Assembly (NCBI RefSeq): GCF_002937115.1
Contig: NZ_NHRY01000114.1
Location: forward strand, 23,238 to 87,237
Source of the DNA: Rhodopila globiformis
GTDB taxonomy: Bacteria > Pseudomonadota > Alphaproteobacteria > Acetobacterales > Acetobacteraceae
Direction: 5' to 3'
Length of the DNA stretch: 64,000 bases
Made by a program: the position numbers and the translations under genes. Positions 26,544-36,263 of this stretch are shown here, one piece after another. Each line of letters starts with the position of its first letter. Positions within the stretch are counted from its first letter, which is position 1. The notes beneath the pieces are model-generated. The model saw only the letters and a list, made by a program, of their open reading frames with translations. It ran no database searches and had not been told where the DNA came from.

Positions 26544-27744
26544 AAGAGCCCACGGCGGGATACGGTCGCCTGCCGCCGGACACTGCCATCATGAAAGGGG
26601 AACGACCCTGCCCCACCCATAGGCTCGGTTGAGCGGAGCACTGCCGGACCCGCCGTTCGGCAATGAATGGCAGCGAGCCGGCCGCGATGCAGGGGCCGGT
26701 TCATCTCCGATTATTTTGCTTGGTCGTTCCACTTGCCTGCGACTGGATAAGGCGTAGGGCACCCGGGACCGGAGCCTGACCAGCCGAGCCACCTCGGCGC
26801 GTCCTGAAAGCCGGCAACATGTCTCTTCCAGAAAGCTGCGAAAAATGCCGATCGGCATGGCGACGCTGCTGGCTGGCTTGTGTTGAAGCGGCGTAAGAAA
26901 CCGCGCGAACCTGTCCGGGGAACACGGTAATTGGCCATGCAGTTACAACCGGTGGCTTTGATACAAAGACGCGAATCCACCAAGACTGGTGTTATCCTGG
27001 CGGTTGTCAGGGGATGGCGCCATTGGCGTTAAAATAGCAGTACAGCCGGCGCGATTGCACTGTCGTCATGGCGGCCGAAGGACCGCCATCCACGCCTTAC
27101 GGTGCCGACATCAGCAGAAGGCGTGGATGGTGAGCCTTCGCCCACCATGACGTTGCGGAAATGGCCGTGCCCCCAACCCCCTATTTTAACGCCTATGAGG
27201 GGATGGCCCTGTCTCATGCAGCGATACGGCCCATGACTCCGAAAGCGCCCCAGAAGCAGCCTCGGCACGGCGGATACACAACCGCATACTGAACCGTCAT
27301 TCAGCTTCGATTCCTCAGGCCGTGCTCAGCGCCGCGTGCCTGGAAGCCCGGGCATGCCGCGGGTGCCTTGGTCTGTTCGTGATCGAAGCGGTCAGGCAGC
27401 GGGAGAACGTAGCGCTGGTCTGGCTGCCGGCTGAAGCGCGAAAGCTGTACCGCGCCTGCATCTTTGTTACTTTGCCGGCCATAGGCCAGCCACCGGCACA
27501 AAACATTCGAGCGAAAACAACACATTATGTCCTTATATCTGATAATTCGCATATTCAGAAAATATATCTCGATACGTCCCGAACGGCCTTGATTGAATAA
27601 CCTGTTTGTAATAGATGTCGCCCCGAAACGCGGATGGATCGGCCCGCTTCCGAAAGATGTTGGCCGTGGCTGCCGGCGGTTTGGTTCGCTGCAAATAATT
27701 TCGCAGGGTACCGAGCCGAATAATACGTTGATGGAGACGTCCCG
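26544..27744. other. 1.2-kb region without a convincing gene
   Basis: No ORF here looks protein-like on either strand. It contains a palindromic element (27064-27152), short GC-rich dyads, and an AT-rich stretch (about 27510-27600) unlike the surroundings that is probably the promoter of the octaheme cytochrome operon. I see no tRNA, ncRNA fold I can name, or transposase remnant. Confidence 0.45.
27064..27152 (+). repeat. palindromic dispersed element, intergenic copy
   Basis: Arms CGTCATGG (27064-27071) and CCATGACG (27145-27152) form the outer stem. CCATCCACGCCTT (27086-27098) and AAGGCGTGGATGG (27118-27130) form a perfect 13-bp inner stem with a 19-base loop. Same family as the copies in fliP (24225), ureD (54409) and at 62936. 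Confidence 0.75.
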
Positions 27745-29616
27745 ATGCCTCGTATCGGCCTCGATGCACGCCGGCCTGCTGGTGCGCAGGCCCGGAATTC
27801 AGTAGCCGCTGACCTGCACATCCGCCACGGTCAGGCCCGGGCCGGAGACTCATCCTCCCAGTCCACGCCACGCCCGCGCCGCCGCGGCCAGGCGATCAAC
27901 GTGCTCGCGTCCCTGATGCTAGCGGCCAGCCAGCCGGCAGCCGCCTTTGCCCAACCGGCGGCGCACGATGATGCCGCCACGAAGGTAGCGGCGGTCACGC
28001 GACCGATGAGCGTGCCGCAGGAAACCGATGGCTACGTCGGCACCCGGACTCCGCAGGACCACAAGGATTTCAAGCAGCTCCAGGGGCCGTTCACGACGCC
28101 CGAGCAGGTCACGCAGGCCTGCCTGAGCTGTCATACCCAGGCCGCCAGGCAGGTGATGTCCAACATCCACTGGACCTGGAAGGCGTGGGACCCCAAAACC
28201 AAGCGGATCGTCGGCAAGAACGAGGTCTATAATAATTTCTGTGTCAGTCCGATCAGCAACGAACAGTTCTGCACCGTCTGTCACATCGGCTACGGCAGCA
28301 CCGACCCGAACACGTTCATTCCCTTCAGCCAACGCGCCGAGGACCGGGTCGATTGCCTCGCCTGCCACGACCAGACCAAGACCTATCGCAAGATTCCGTT
28401 CATCGGCGGCAACCCGGCGATGGAAAAGATCGCTGTGCGCCCGGGCTGCAACGAGGTCTATGGCACCGACAAGCCCTACGTCCTGCCTGAGGACCTGCCG
28501 CAGATCGCCAAGAGCGTCGGGCCGCCGACACGTTACACCTGCGGCCTGTGTCATTTCTACGGCGGCGGCGGCGACGGCGTGAAGCACGGCGACCTCGACA
28601 GTTCGCTCGATGAACCGTCGCACGATCTCGACGTGCACATGGACGCGAAGGGGCTGAACTTCCCCTGCCAGCAGTGCCACCAATCTGGCGACCACCGCAT
28701 CAGCGGCCGTCACTACACGATCGACGCCGTCCCGGTGTCCGATGCCTTCCTGCGCGGGGCGCCGCACAACGGCAACGCCGTCACCTGCCAGTCGTGCCAC
28801 AGCGAGACTCCGCATCATCGTAACGATGACATCACGGCGCTGGTCGCCGGCACGCTCAACATGCATACCCGGGACATCGCCTGCCAGACCTGCCACATCC
28901 CTGAATTCGCCCGCGGCAGTCTTCCGACCAAGCTGGACTGGAACTACGCCACCGCCGGCAAGCTGGCGCCCAATGGCTCGCCGTTGGTGATGGTCGACAA
29001 GCGCGGCTGGAATACCTATTGGGGCGTCAAGGGCAGCTTCGCCTGGGGCGTGAACGTCGTACCGGACTACCGCTGGTTCAACGGCACCGAGGACTGGTTG
29101 CACATCGGTGACAAGGCACGGCCGGACAAGAATGGCGTCGTCGCCATCAACCAGATCGAGGGCAGTGCGACCGACGGCAAGTCGCGCATCTGGCCGTTCA
29201 AGATTTCCCGCAACAACCAGCCGTACGACATGAAGACCGGGACGCTCGCGGTGTTCCACTCGTTCGGCTTCGACGACGACGCCTTCACCATGGCGTATGA
29301 CTGGAAGAAGGCCATCACCGTCGGCATGAAGGCAGCCAACCTGCCCTTCTCCGGGGAGATCGGCTTTGAAAAGACCGCGATGTACTGGCCGATCACCCAC
29401 ATGGTGGCGCCGAAGAGCAAGGCGCTGGCCTGCCGGGACTGCCACGCGAACAACGGGCGCCTGCAGAACATCGACGGAGTCTACATACCGGGCCGGGCCA
29501 CGGACCATCAGCCCTGGATCGAGCGCATCGGCCTGCTGATGGCGGCACTCGCCTGCGTCGCCGTCTTCCTGCACGGAACGATCCGCGTCGCCATGTGGCT
29601 GCGCCGCAAGTTCTGA
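27745..29616 (+). CDS. membrane-anchored octaheme cytochrome c, tetrathionate-reductase (Otr) type
   Basis: 623 residues with eight CxxCH motifs: CLSCH 126, CTVCH 176, CLACH 204, CGLCH 266, CQQCH 308, CQSCH 348, CQTCH 380, CRDCH 563. A signal-type hydrophobic stretch (INVLASLMLAASQPAAAFAQ, 51-70) precedes them and a single C-terminal helix (about 595-615) anchors the protein. Otr-family octaheme cytochromes reduce tetrathionate, nitrite or hydroxylamine. A ribosome site GGAG (27733) precedes ATG 27745. It is followed by a cytochrome b and a TauE-type permease. The first ~48 residues before the hydrophobic stretch are unusual. Confidence 0.82.
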   Translation: MPRIGLDARRPAGAQARNSVAADLHIRHGQARAGDSSSQSTPRPRRRGQAINVLASLMLAASQPAAAFAQPAAHDDAATKVAAVTRPMSVPQETDGYVGTRTPQDHKDFKQLQGPFTTPEQVTQACLSCHTQAARQVMSNIHWTWKAWDPKTKRIVGKNEVYNNFCVSPISNEQFCTVCHIGYGSTDPNTFIPFSQRAEDRVDCLACHDQTKTYRKIPFIGGNPAMEKIAVRPGCNEVYGTDKPYVLPEDLPQIAKSVGPPTRYTCGLCHFYGGGGDGVKHGDLDSSLDEPSHDLDVHMDAKGLNFPCQQCHQSGDHRISGRHYTIDAVPVSDAFLRGAPHNGNAVTCQSCHSETPHHRNDDITALVAGTLNMHTRDIACQTCHIPEFARGSLPTKLDWNYATAGKLAPNGSPLVMVDKRGWNTYWGVKGSFAWGVNVVPDYRWFNGTEDWLHIGDKARPDKNGVVAINQIEGSATDGKSRIWPFKISRNNQPYDMKTGTLAVFHSFGFDDDAFTMAYDWKKAITVGMKAANLPFSGEIGFEKTAMYWPITHMVAPKSKALACRDCHANNGRLQNIDGVYIPGRATDHQPWIERIGLLMAALACVAVFLHGTIRVAMWLRRKF

Positions 29617-29630
29617 CACAGGAGGACGCC

Positions 29631-30275
29631 ATGACCGCGCACCGGATGTATCTGTTCAAAGGCTTCGAGCGATTCTGGCACTGGGCCCAGGCGGCGCTGA
29701 TCATCGCCCTGCTGGTGACGGGCTTCCAGATCCACGGCTACCTGCACTGGTTCGACTTCAGCACGGCCGTGCAGGTCCACGGCTACCTCGCCTGGGCGCT
29801 GGTGACGCTGTGGATTTTCGCGATCTTCTGGCACTTCACCACTGGCGAGTGGAAGCAGTACACGCCGACGTTCGACAAGATCGACAAGATGATCCTCTAT
29901 TACATCTGGGGGATATTCTTCAAGCAGCGCTATCCGCACCACCAGTGGATCCGGCACAAGCACAATCCCCTGCAGCGGTTGGCCTATCTGTGGCTGAAGC
30001 TGATGGTTCATCCGCTGGTCTGGGTCAGCGGCGCGCTGCTGCTGCTCTACAGCTACGACTGGCTGCCGCACATGCCGCTCGGCCTGGCGGTCAACGAAGT
30101 CGCGTGGGCGCACACCGCGGCCGCCTACATGCTGCTGTTCTTCCTGATCGCGCACCTCTACCTGATCACCACCGGCAAGACCCCGCTGACCTACACCAAG
30201 GCCATGATCACCGGGTGGGAGGTCGCCCGTGACGAGGTCGAACCGGAATCCGTCGCCTCCAAGACCGGCGCGTGA
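29631..30275 (+). CDS. di-heme cytochrome b (b561/PhsC-like) electron donor subunit
   Basis: 214 residues from ATG 29631 with four to five transmembrane helices. His residues in FERFWHWAQAALIIALLVTG, VQVHGYLAWALVTLWIFAIFW and LIAHLYLITTG are the expected heme-b ligands. Membrane cytochrome b subunits of this type pass quinol electrons to a partner periplasmic oxidoreductase, here almost certainly the octaheme cytochrome 14 bp upstream. Operon context and topology support this; the direction of electron flow is inferred. Confidence 0.76.
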   Translation: MTAHRMYLFKGFERFWHWAQAALIIALLVTGFQIHGYLHWFDFSTAVQVHGYLAWALVTLWIFAIFWHFTTGEWKQYTPTFDKIDKMILYYIWGIFFKQRYPHHQWIRHKHNPLQRLAYLWLKLMVHPLVWVSGALLLLYSYDWLPHMPLGLAVNEVAWAHTAAAYMLLFFLIAHLYLITTGKTPLTYTKAMITGWEVARDEVEPESVASKTGA

Positions 30276-30309
30276 GCGCCGGTCCGGGACCGCGTGACCA
30301 TCAGCCTGA

Positions 30310-31074
30310 ATGGACTGTCCGATGATTGGCACTATTTCCGGATTTCGACTGGTACCGTCCGCGGCCGTGCGGATGCTGTGCGCCGCCGCCGTCTCGGCGC
30401 CCCTGCTCGCGGCCCGGGCGGAGCCGACCGGGACACAGCAATCGACGCCGGGCCTCGCCGACACGCCGGGGACCGCGCCGTCGATCGCCGCGCCGGACCA
30501 GGCGCTGAGCGTGGAGGCGTTCAAGGTTCGGGACGGCCGCGCCCTGCTGGATTCGGCGGTTCTCCTGAAGGTGTATTACTACGCCTACGCCACCGGTCCG
30601 GTGGACTACAGCGCGATCCTGACCGAGAACACCCAGGACATCGTTCCGCCGCCGCCGGTACGGCCGACCCTTGCGCAAAAGCAGACGATTGACGCCTTGA
30701 TCCGGTTGGCGAAGTCGCACCCGGATATCCTGATCGTGGCCGACGACGTCACGCTGGAAAGTTACGACAAGTCCGCGCAGTCCTATACGATGAACAATCG
30801 CCTGTTCATCGGCCATGTCGGCTACTACTTCGACAACTCGCCGTTCCATTACGTGTACCCGCAGTCCGGGTCCTTCCATAAGCTGCACTGCACCGACGCC
30901 ACGGCCCTGGCCGCCATCGACTCGGCCATTGACAATTACCAGCCGTTTTCCGTGGACATCGCCGGGCATGTCACCGGAACGAGAGCCGCTGACAAGGTCG
31001 TGGCGATCGAGGTGCAGGACGTCGTGCTGAAGGACGGCGCGGGCAAGACCCTGCTGACCCAGGGCCAGCCATAG
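30310..31074 (+). CDS. secreted protein of unknown function
   Basis: 254 residues with an N-terminal hydrophobic stretch (MLCAAAVSAPLLAARA) that reads as a signal peptide or lipid-like anchor, then a Pro/Ala linker and a mixed alpha/beta domain (LLDSAVLLKVYYYAYATGPV, YDKSAQSYTMNNRLFIGHVG). It follows the cytochrome b gene closely on the same strand, so it may belong to the redox operon as a periplasmic partner. I do not recognise the domain. Confidence 0.55.
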   Translation: MDCPMIGTISGFRLVPSAAVRMLCAAAVSAPLLAARAEPTGTQQSTPGLADTPGTAPSIAAPDQALSVEAFKVRDGRALLDSAVLLKVYYYAYATGPVDYSAILTENTQDIVPPPPVRPTLAQKQTIDALIRLAKSHPDILIVADDVTLESYDKSAQSYTMNNRLFIGHVGYYFDNSPFHYVYPQSGSFHKLHCTDATALAAIDSAIDNYQPFSVDIAGHVTGTRAADKVVAIEVQDVVLKDGAGKTLLTQGQP

Positions 31075-31104
31075 AGCTTTGGCCGGCCCGATCCGTTCCC
31101 CCTC

Positions 31105-31184
31105 CGTCATGGCCGGGCGTGTCCCGGCCATCCGCGCTTCGACGGGGCGGGGTAGATGGCCGGGACACGCCCGGCCATAACGAT
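31105..31184 (+). repeat. palindromic element with 23-bp arms
   Basis: Bases 31109-31131 and 31156-31178 are perfect 23-bp reverse complements (arms begin ATGGCCGGGCGTGTCC), each arm itself able to fold. The CGTCAT outer start matches the dispersed element family; the inner stem of the first subtype is replaced by a short spacer. Intergenic, before tauE. Confidence 0.75.
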
Positions 31185-31476
31185 AGGGCGACGACCCATG
31201 TCCTGTTGCCCTTTAACCTGGCGCCAATGCGGCTTGTTCGGGCCACCGGTGGCGGCACATGCCTGCCGGGATGGCACGCCCCTGACGATGGCCGGCGAAC
31301 CCCGCGGATCAACCACAGGTCATATCGGGTCCGCGGTAGCATACCGTAATCTTGATCGCAGTCGCCAAGCCTGCCATCCAGGCGGCTGGCAGGATCGTCG
31401 TCGCGCCGGCCTTCCAACCCGTCTGTCCCACTTGCGGCGGAGTCGCTGTGCGATCATCCGCCATGGAGCAACCGTC

Positions 31477-32268
31477 ATGCCACCCATGGACCTGATGCAG
31501 TCTGCTCTCGCCATCGGCTGCGGCGGCCTGGTCGGGTTCTCGCTCGGGCTGATCGGCGGTGGTGGTTCGGTGCTCGCCGTGCCGCTGCTGCTCTACGTGG
31601 TTGGCGTCAGCGATCCGCACATCGCGATCGGCACCAGTGCGCTGGCGGTGGCGGTGAACGCCTTCGTCAACCTGATCTCGCATGCCCACGCCGGCAATGT
31701 CCGGTGGAGCGCCAGCTTCGTGTTCGCAGCCGGCGGCGTGCTGGGCGCGTTCATCGGCTCCACCGCCGGGAAGGCGTTCGACGGCCAGCGCCTGCTGGTG
31801 CTGTTCGCGCTGCTGATGATCGTGATCGCCGCGCTGATGCAGCGGCCACGCCGGCTCATCGTCGCCGGGCCGTTCCACCTGACCCCGGCCCTGGCCGGCC
31901 GGTTCGCGGGCAGCGGCCTTGGCACGGGCCTGCTGGCCGGCTTCTTCGGCATCGGCGGCGGCTTCCTGATCGTGCCGGCGCTGACGCTGATCTGCGGCCT
32001 GGCGACGCTGGAGGCGATCGGATCGTCGCTGGTGTCGGTGGGCGCCTTCGGCCTGACCACGGCGATCAACTACGCCGTTTCCGGCCTGATCGACTGGCCC
32101 ATCGCCGGGCTGTTCCTGGCGGGCGGCGTCGCCGGCGGTGTCGGGGGCGCAGCCGTCGCCGGGCACCTGGCGCGCAACCGGCAAGCATTGAACCGCGTGT
32201 TCGGTGCGATCGTGGCGTCGGTGGCACTCTACATGCTGGCGCACAGCGCCGGCTGGATCGGCCGGTAA
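31477..32268 (+). CDS. TauE/SafE-type sulfite exporter permease
   Basis: 263 residues (ATG 31477), eight or so hydrophobic helices. Two half-repeats have GLIGGGGSVLAVPLLLY and GFFGIGGGFLIVPALTLICG, the family's Gly-rich repeat signature. Members export sulfite, sulfoacetate or taurine-derived anions. Near the octaheme cytochrome operon it may clear sulfite or another sulfur product, which is inference. A terminator follows. Confidence 0.85.
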   Translation: MPPMDLMQSALAIGCGGLVGFSLGLIGGGGSVLAVPLLLYVVGVSDPHIAIGTSALAVAVNAFVNLISHAHAGNVRWSASFVFAAGGVLGAFIGSTAGKAFDGQRLLVLFALLMIVIAALMQRPRRLIVAGPFHLTPALAGRFAGSGLGTGLLAGFFGIGGGFLIVPALTLICGLATLEAIGSSLVSVGAFGLTTAINYAVSGLIDWPIAGLFLAGGVAGGVGGAAVAGHLARNRQALNRVFGAIVASVALYMLAHSAGWIGR

Positions 32269-32286
32269 CACCAGCTGCCTCTGGAC

Positions 32287-32308
32287 GGACCCCTTGGGTC
32301 TGATTTTT
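32287..32308 (+). terminator. intrinsic terminator after tauE
   Basis: Stem GGACCC/GGGTCT (one G-U pair) with a 3-base loop, then GATTTTT. It lies 18 bp after the tauE stop on the same strand and is followed by a drop in coding potential. Confidence 0.55.
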
Positions 32309-32433
32309 GGGTGCCGGGCGCCTCTCCGGTCCACAGCGCAATCACGTCGCCCTGGGCGTTCCCCTGGGTTACCAGCCTGTCGCTGCCACCTGTGGCGGCG
32401 GCGACATCCGGTCAGTGGAACACATGGCGGGGA

Positions 32434-32697
32434 TCAGTGAACCGAAAGCGGGTGCATCTCATGCTGCACGATGGCAGCGACCGCCACATCCCGGTCTTCC
32501 GCGACCGCCATCGGCGTTCCGTCGGCGGCGTGGATCGCAAAACCCGGAACGCCGTCAATGACGACGGGCTTCACATAGGCAATACGCGTCATGCCCAGCG
32601 CGGCAAGCTGCTGCTCGGACAGATGGCGGACATCAATCACCGTTGGCTCATTGACCTGCATGGCTGTGTCAGCCCGGTCGCCTGAGTTCATATTCAT
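32434..32697 (-). CDS. DUF1150-type small protein
   Basis: 87 residues containing EPTVIDVRHLSEQQLAALGM and AYVKPVVIDGVPGFAIHAAD, the DUF1150 pattern (a short alphaproteobacterial family usually found beside hsp20). It is downstream of hsp20 on the same strand. Function unknown. Confidence 0.8.
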   Translation of the reverse strand: MNMNSGDRADTAMQVNEPTVIDVRHLSEQQLAALGMTRIAYVKPVVIDGVPGFAIHAADGTPMAVAEDRDVAVAAIVQHEMHPLSVH

Positions 32698-32792
32698 GGA
32701 TTCGTACTCCTTTCCGACGGTCTTTACAAAGCCCCGTCGCCGTTCTTGGTTTCGCAGGCCCGCTTCGCGGCCCCTGCGTCATTCGCAATTAA

Positions 32793-33272
32793 TCACTGTT
32801 CCGCCTTACTCTCAACAACCGTTCCACCGTCCGTCCCGTTCGGCCGCATGACGCTCCCCGCCGTGGCGCGGGAGATCGGGATGTTCTTCACCCGGACCTC
32901 GGGCTGCGGCTTTGCCAGGTCGACGTGCAGCAGGCCGTTGTCGAGCCAGGCGCCCCGCACCTCGATCCCCTCGGCCAGCACGAACGACCGCTGGAACTGC
33001 CGCGCCGCGATACCGCGGTGCAGAAAGATCCGCCCCTGGCTGTCGTCTGTCTGCCGCCCGCGGATAACCAGCTGGTTATCCTCCTGGGTAATCTGCAGGT
33101 CATCCATAGTGAACCCGGCGACGGCGAGCGTAATGCGCAACCCGGTCTGGCTGATCTGCTCGATGTTGTACGGCGGGTAGCCGTCGGACGACGTTTTGGA
33201 CGCACGCTCGAGCATCTGCTCAAGATGGTCGAAGCCAAGAAACAACGGTGACGTGAACATTCGAGTGCTCAA
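32793..33272 (-). CDS. small heat-shock protein (Hsp20/IbpA family)
   Basis: 159 residues with the alpha-crystallin domain at about 40-125 (PPYNIEQISQTGLRITLAVA, VIRGRQTDD, the VRGAWLDNGLLHVDL strand) and a C-terminal extension. It is an ATP-independent holdase. I chose TTG 33272 (start reads MSTRMFTSP) because an AGGAGG ribosome site (33278-33283) lies 5 bp upstream; ATG 33260 is an alternative. The DUF1150 gene follows. Confidence 0.88.
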   Translation of the reverse strand: MSTRMFTSPLFLGFDHLEQMLERASKTSSDGYPPYNIEQISQTGLRITLAVAGFTMDDLQITQEDNQLVIRGRQTDDSQGRIFLHRGIAARQFQRSFVLAEGIEVRGAWLDNGLLHVDLAKPQPEVRVKNIPISRATAGSVMRPNGTDGGTVVESKAEQ

Positions 33273-33439
33273 GGCCCCCTCCTGCGAGCGAAGCAACTAC
33301 CGGGACCCGTGACGGCATCCTGGTGACGCACTATCTTGGCAAGAGCGGCCGTACTTGCAAGAGGCCCCGTTTCATCGCTAGGGACATTCCATTGGCCGGT
33401 GCCGATCGGCCGCGATCACGCCGCCACATCAGCGAGACC

Positions 33440-34000
33440 ATGAGCACAACCCTTTCCCCCCCCGCCATCACCCAGATCCCGATCCTGATCGCCCCCAACC
33501 AGGTCCTGAAGGCGCGCGCCCGCGCGGTGGAGGACCGGGACGCCGACATCGTGCGCGAGCTGATCCCGCGCATGTACGCCGCCATGTACGCCGCGCCCGG
33601 CATCGGGTTGGCCGCGCCGCAGGTCGGCCTGGGCCTGCGGCTGCTTATCATCGACCTGAAGCCGAACGACAAGCACGAGCCGCTGACGCTGATCAATCCC
33701 GAGATTGTCGCGGTCAGCGAAGATCTTGCCACCCGCGAGGAAGGCTGCCTGTCGCTGCCCAACCAGTACGCCGACGTCACCCGCCCGGCCCGCGTCAAGG
33801 TGCGCTACTTCGACGAAACCGGCGCGAAAAAGGAAATCGACGGTTCGGACCTGCTGTCCGCCTGCCTGCAGCACGAGATCGACCATCTGGAGGGCATCCT
33901 GTTCGTCGATCACCTCTCGGCGCTGAAGCGCAACATGATCATGCGCCGCCTGGCCAAGGAGCAGAGGGCGCTGCAGAAGAAGGAAAGCGCCTGGAAGTAG
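33440..34000 (+). CDS. def: peptide deformylase
   Basis: 186 residues. The three metalloprotease motifs are GIGLAAPQ (54-61), EGCLSLP (101-107, Cys metal ligand) and QHEIDH (144-149, two His ligands and Glu). It removes the formyl group from nascent proteins. The gene is 4 bp before fmt, the standard def-fmt pair. The start ATG 33440 excludes 39 N-terminal codons of a longer open frame that do not look coding. Confidence 0.95.
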   Translation: MSTTLSPPAITQIPILIAPNQVLKARARAVEDRDADIVRELIPRMYAAMYAAPGIGLAAPQVGLGLRLLIIDLKPNDKHEPLTLINPEIVAVSEDLATREEGCLSLPNQYADVTRPARVKVRYFDETGAKKEIDGSDLLSACLQHEIDHLEGILFVDHLSALKRNMIMRRLAKEQRALQKKESAWK

Positions 34001-34004
34001 CGCC

Positions 34005-34913
34005 ATGCGTCTGGCCTTCATGGGCAGCCCCGATTTCGCCGTCCCTGCCCTGCGGGCAATTCATGGCGCCGGGCATGACATCGCCGCGGTCTATTGCCAG
34101 CCCGCCCGGCCCGCTGGCCGCGGCCACGCCGTCCGGCGCTGCCCGGTGCATGTCGTGGCGGACGAGCTTGAGCTGACGGTGCGCACCCCGCCCCGCCTGC
34201 GCAAGGATCCCGAAGCCCAGGCCGCGTTCGCCGCACTCGGCCTGGACGTCGCCGTGGTCGCGGCCTACGGGCTGATCCTGCCACAGGCGATGCTGGACGC
34301 GCCCCGGCGCGGCTGCCTGAACATCCACGGCAGCCTGCTGCCGCGCTGGCGCGGCGCCGCGCCGATCCAGGCCGCGGTCCTGGCGGGGGATGGCGAAACC
34401 GGGATTACCATCATGCAGATGGACGCTGGGCTGGATACTGGCCCGATGCTGCTGTGGCAGGGTGTGCCCATTGGCCCGGAGACCACCACCGCCGGCCTGC
34501 ACGACACGCTGGCCGATTTGGGCGCGAAGCTGATCCTGCAGGCGCTGGACTCGCCACCGGCGCCGGTGGCGCAGCCGGAGGACGGCGCGACCTACGCACC
34601 CAAGCTGTCCCGCGACGACTCGCCGATCGATTGGACCGCGCCCGCCGCCGTCATCGATCGGCGGATTCGGGCCTTCGACCCGTGGCCCGGCACGTCCACC
34701 GTGCTGAACGGCAACCCGTTCAAGATCCTGGCCGCCCGGCCGGCTGAGGGCACAGGCGCGCCCGGCACGGTCATCGACGACAGGCTGACCGTCGCCTGCG
34801 GCGAAGGCGCGATCCGGCTGACCCGCGTCCAGCTTCCCGGCCGCGCGGCGCTCGACACGGACGCCTTCCTACGCGGTCATCCTGTCCCGCCGGGCACTGT
34901 TCTTGGGCAGTGA
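34005..34913 (+). CDS. fmt: methionyl-tRNA formyltransferase
   Basis: 302 residues. [15 protein letters not shown] includes Asn106 and His108 of the catalytic triad, and [10 protein letters not shown] supplies Asp144. It formylates initiator Met-tRNA using 10-formyl-THF. Directly downstream of def and followed by truA. Length is normal. Confidence 0.95.
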   Translation: MRLAFMGSPDFAVPALRAIHGAGHDIAAVYCQPARPAGRGHAVRRCPVHVVADELELTVRTPPRLRKDPEAQAAFAALGLDVAVVAAYGLILPQAMLDAPRRGCLNIHGSLLPRWRGAAPIQAAVLAGDGETGITIMQMDAGLDTGPMLLWQGVPIGPETTTAGLHDTLADLGAKLILQALDSPPAPVAQPEDGATYAPKLSRDDSPIDWTAPAAVIDRRIRAFDPWPGTSTVLNGNPFKILAARPAEGTGAPGTVIDDRLTVACGEGAIRLTRVQLPGRAALDTDAFLRGHPVPPGTVLGQ

Positions 34914-34942
34914 TGCCGATCGGCCTGGCCCCGCCAATCCCC

Positions 34943-35704
34943 ATGACCCGATGGGCCCTGCTGCTGGAGTATGACGGCGGCCCGTTCGTCGGCTGGCAGG
35001 TCCAGGAGACCGGCCCGTCCGTCCAGGGCGTGCTGGAACAGGCCGCATCCCGCCTGGCCAATGGCGCCCCCGTCCCCAGCATCGTCGCCGGCCGCACCGA
35101 CGCCGGCGTGCACGCCGAGGGCCAGGTGGCCCACATCGACCTGCCCGACGGCTTCCAGGCCCGCGCGGTCCGCGACGCCCTGAACTTCCACATGAAGCCG
35201 CATCCGGTGGTCGTGCTGCAGGCCGCCACCGTGCCGGACGACTGGAGCGCCCGGTTCTCGGCCAACCGGCGCACCTATCGCTACCGCATCCTCAACCGCC
35301 GCGCCCGCCCGGCGCTGCTGGCGGGGCGCGTCTGGCACGTCCCGGTCCCGCTCGACGCCGCCGCGATGCACGACGGGGCGCAGCGCCTGCTCGGGCGCCA
35401 CGACTTTTCCTCGTTCCGCGCCGCCGCCTGCCAGGCGAAGTCGCCGATGCGCACGCTGGACCGCCTGGACGTCTCCCGCGACGGCGACATCGTCGAGATC
35501 GTCACCGAGGCGCGCAGCTTCCTGCACCACCAGGTGCGCAACTTCGCCGGCACCCTGAAGCTTGTCGGCGAGGGACGCTGGACCGCCGACCGCGTCGCCG
35601 CCGCCCTGGCCGCCCGCAACCGCGCCGCCGCCGGCCCGACCGCGCCGCCGGAAGGCCTGACGCTGACGCGGGTCGGCTATCCGGACGACCCGTTCAGGAA
35701 CTGA
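34943..35704 (+). CDS. truA: tRNA pseudouridine(38-40) synthase TruA
   Basis: 253 residues from ATG 34943 ([19 protein letters not shown]). The catalytic Asp is in [10 protein letters not shown] (D53). It isomerises uridines 38-40 in the tRNA anticodon arm. The frame opens earlier (GTG 34910 and ATG 34913) and would add 10-11 residues of low conservation; a start at 34943 fits the family. It is convergent with the downstream minus-strand membrane gene, overlapping it by 11 bp. Confidence 0.9.
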   Translation: MTRWALLLEYDGGPFVGWQVQETGPSVQGVLEQAASRLANGAPVPSIVAGRTDAGVHAEGQVAHIDLPDGFQARAVRDALNFHMKPHPVVVLQAATVPDDWSARFSANRRTYRYRILNRRARPALLAGRVWHVPVPLDAAAMHDGAQRLLGRHDFSSFRAAACQAKSPMRTLDRLDVSRDGDIVEIVTEARSFLHHQVRNFAGTLKLVGEGRWTADRVAAALAARNRAAAGPTAPPEGLTLTRVGYPDDPFRN

Positions 35705-36263
35705 GCGACAGCGCCAGCGACGCCAGCAGGATGCCGATCGACTGGTCGAGCACCACCAGCGCCGTGGCAAGCAGCGGCGTGACGCCCAGCGCCAGCCGCG
35801 TGGCATACCACTCCAGCCACAGCGCCCAGCCGATGGTCACCAGTTCGCACACCTGATCGACGATCGGCGGCACCCCAAGCAGGCCGGGGATGCCGCCAAT
35901 GACGACCATGATGCCCTCGATGACGTTGCACCAGTTCCACAGGGCGATGAACCGCCCCCAGCGGCCCGTCCGCTGCAGCGCCGGCGCCAGGCGGTGGGTG
36001 ATCTCGACGAAGACCAGCCAGCCGAGCACGAAAACCATCACTTCCCGCCCAAGTTCGTGGGCGACATTGGACGGGACGCCGCTGTCCGCCCAGGACATCA
36101 CCACGCGGGCGATGACCGCCGGCAGGCTCAACGGGATCGACCAGAAGCTGCGGATGACGGTGGCGCGGTCACCCGGCACCAGCACGACTCCGTCGGCGCG
36201 CCCCCGCGCCAGCCGCAGCGCGGCGAATAGCCCGGAGGTGACGGAGGCGACGGCCCCGGTCAC
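35694..36263 (-). CDS. membrane protein of unknown function, paralogue A
   Basis: 189 residues with an [10 protein letters not shown] motif near the start and four to five transmembrane segments (including [32 protein letters not shown]). GTG start at 36263 overlaps the stop of paralogue B by a GTGA arrangement. It shares the LRxARGRADG motif and overall layout with the next gene, so both come from one duplication. No family recognised. Confidence 0.72.
   Translation of the reverse strand: MTGAVASVTSGLFAALRLARGRADGVVLVPGDRATVIRSFWSIPLSLPAVIARVVMSWADSGVPSNVAHELGREVMVFVLGWLVFVEITHRLAPALQRTGRWGRFIALWNWCNVIEGIMVVIGGIPGLLGVPPIVDQVCELVTIGWALWLEWYATRLALGVTPLLATALVVLDQSIGILLASLALSLSS

Noticed and set aside
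27585..27600. FNR/Anr box upstream of the octaheme operon
   Set aside because: TTGATTGAATAA has only the left half-site; the right half does not match TTGAT-N4-ATCAA.
26711..27600. Small ORFs on both strands in the gap before the octaheme gene
   Set aside because: All are short, unlike any protein family, and overlap one another or the palindromic element.
27919..29619. 566-residue minus-strand ORF opposite the octaheme gene
   Set aside because: The plus strand has eight heme motifs in correct order. The antisense frame has no motif and shadow-like composition.
31156..31476. N-terminal extension of the TauE gene
   Set aside because: Those codons run through the palindromic element and low-conservation sequence. 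The hydrophobic core starts at ATG 31477.
33284..33296. TTGCT-AGGA pairing before hsp20, resembling a ROSE RNA thermometer
   Set aside because: Only the minimal UUGCU/AGGA pairing can be seen; the longer multi-hairpin ROSE context was not established.
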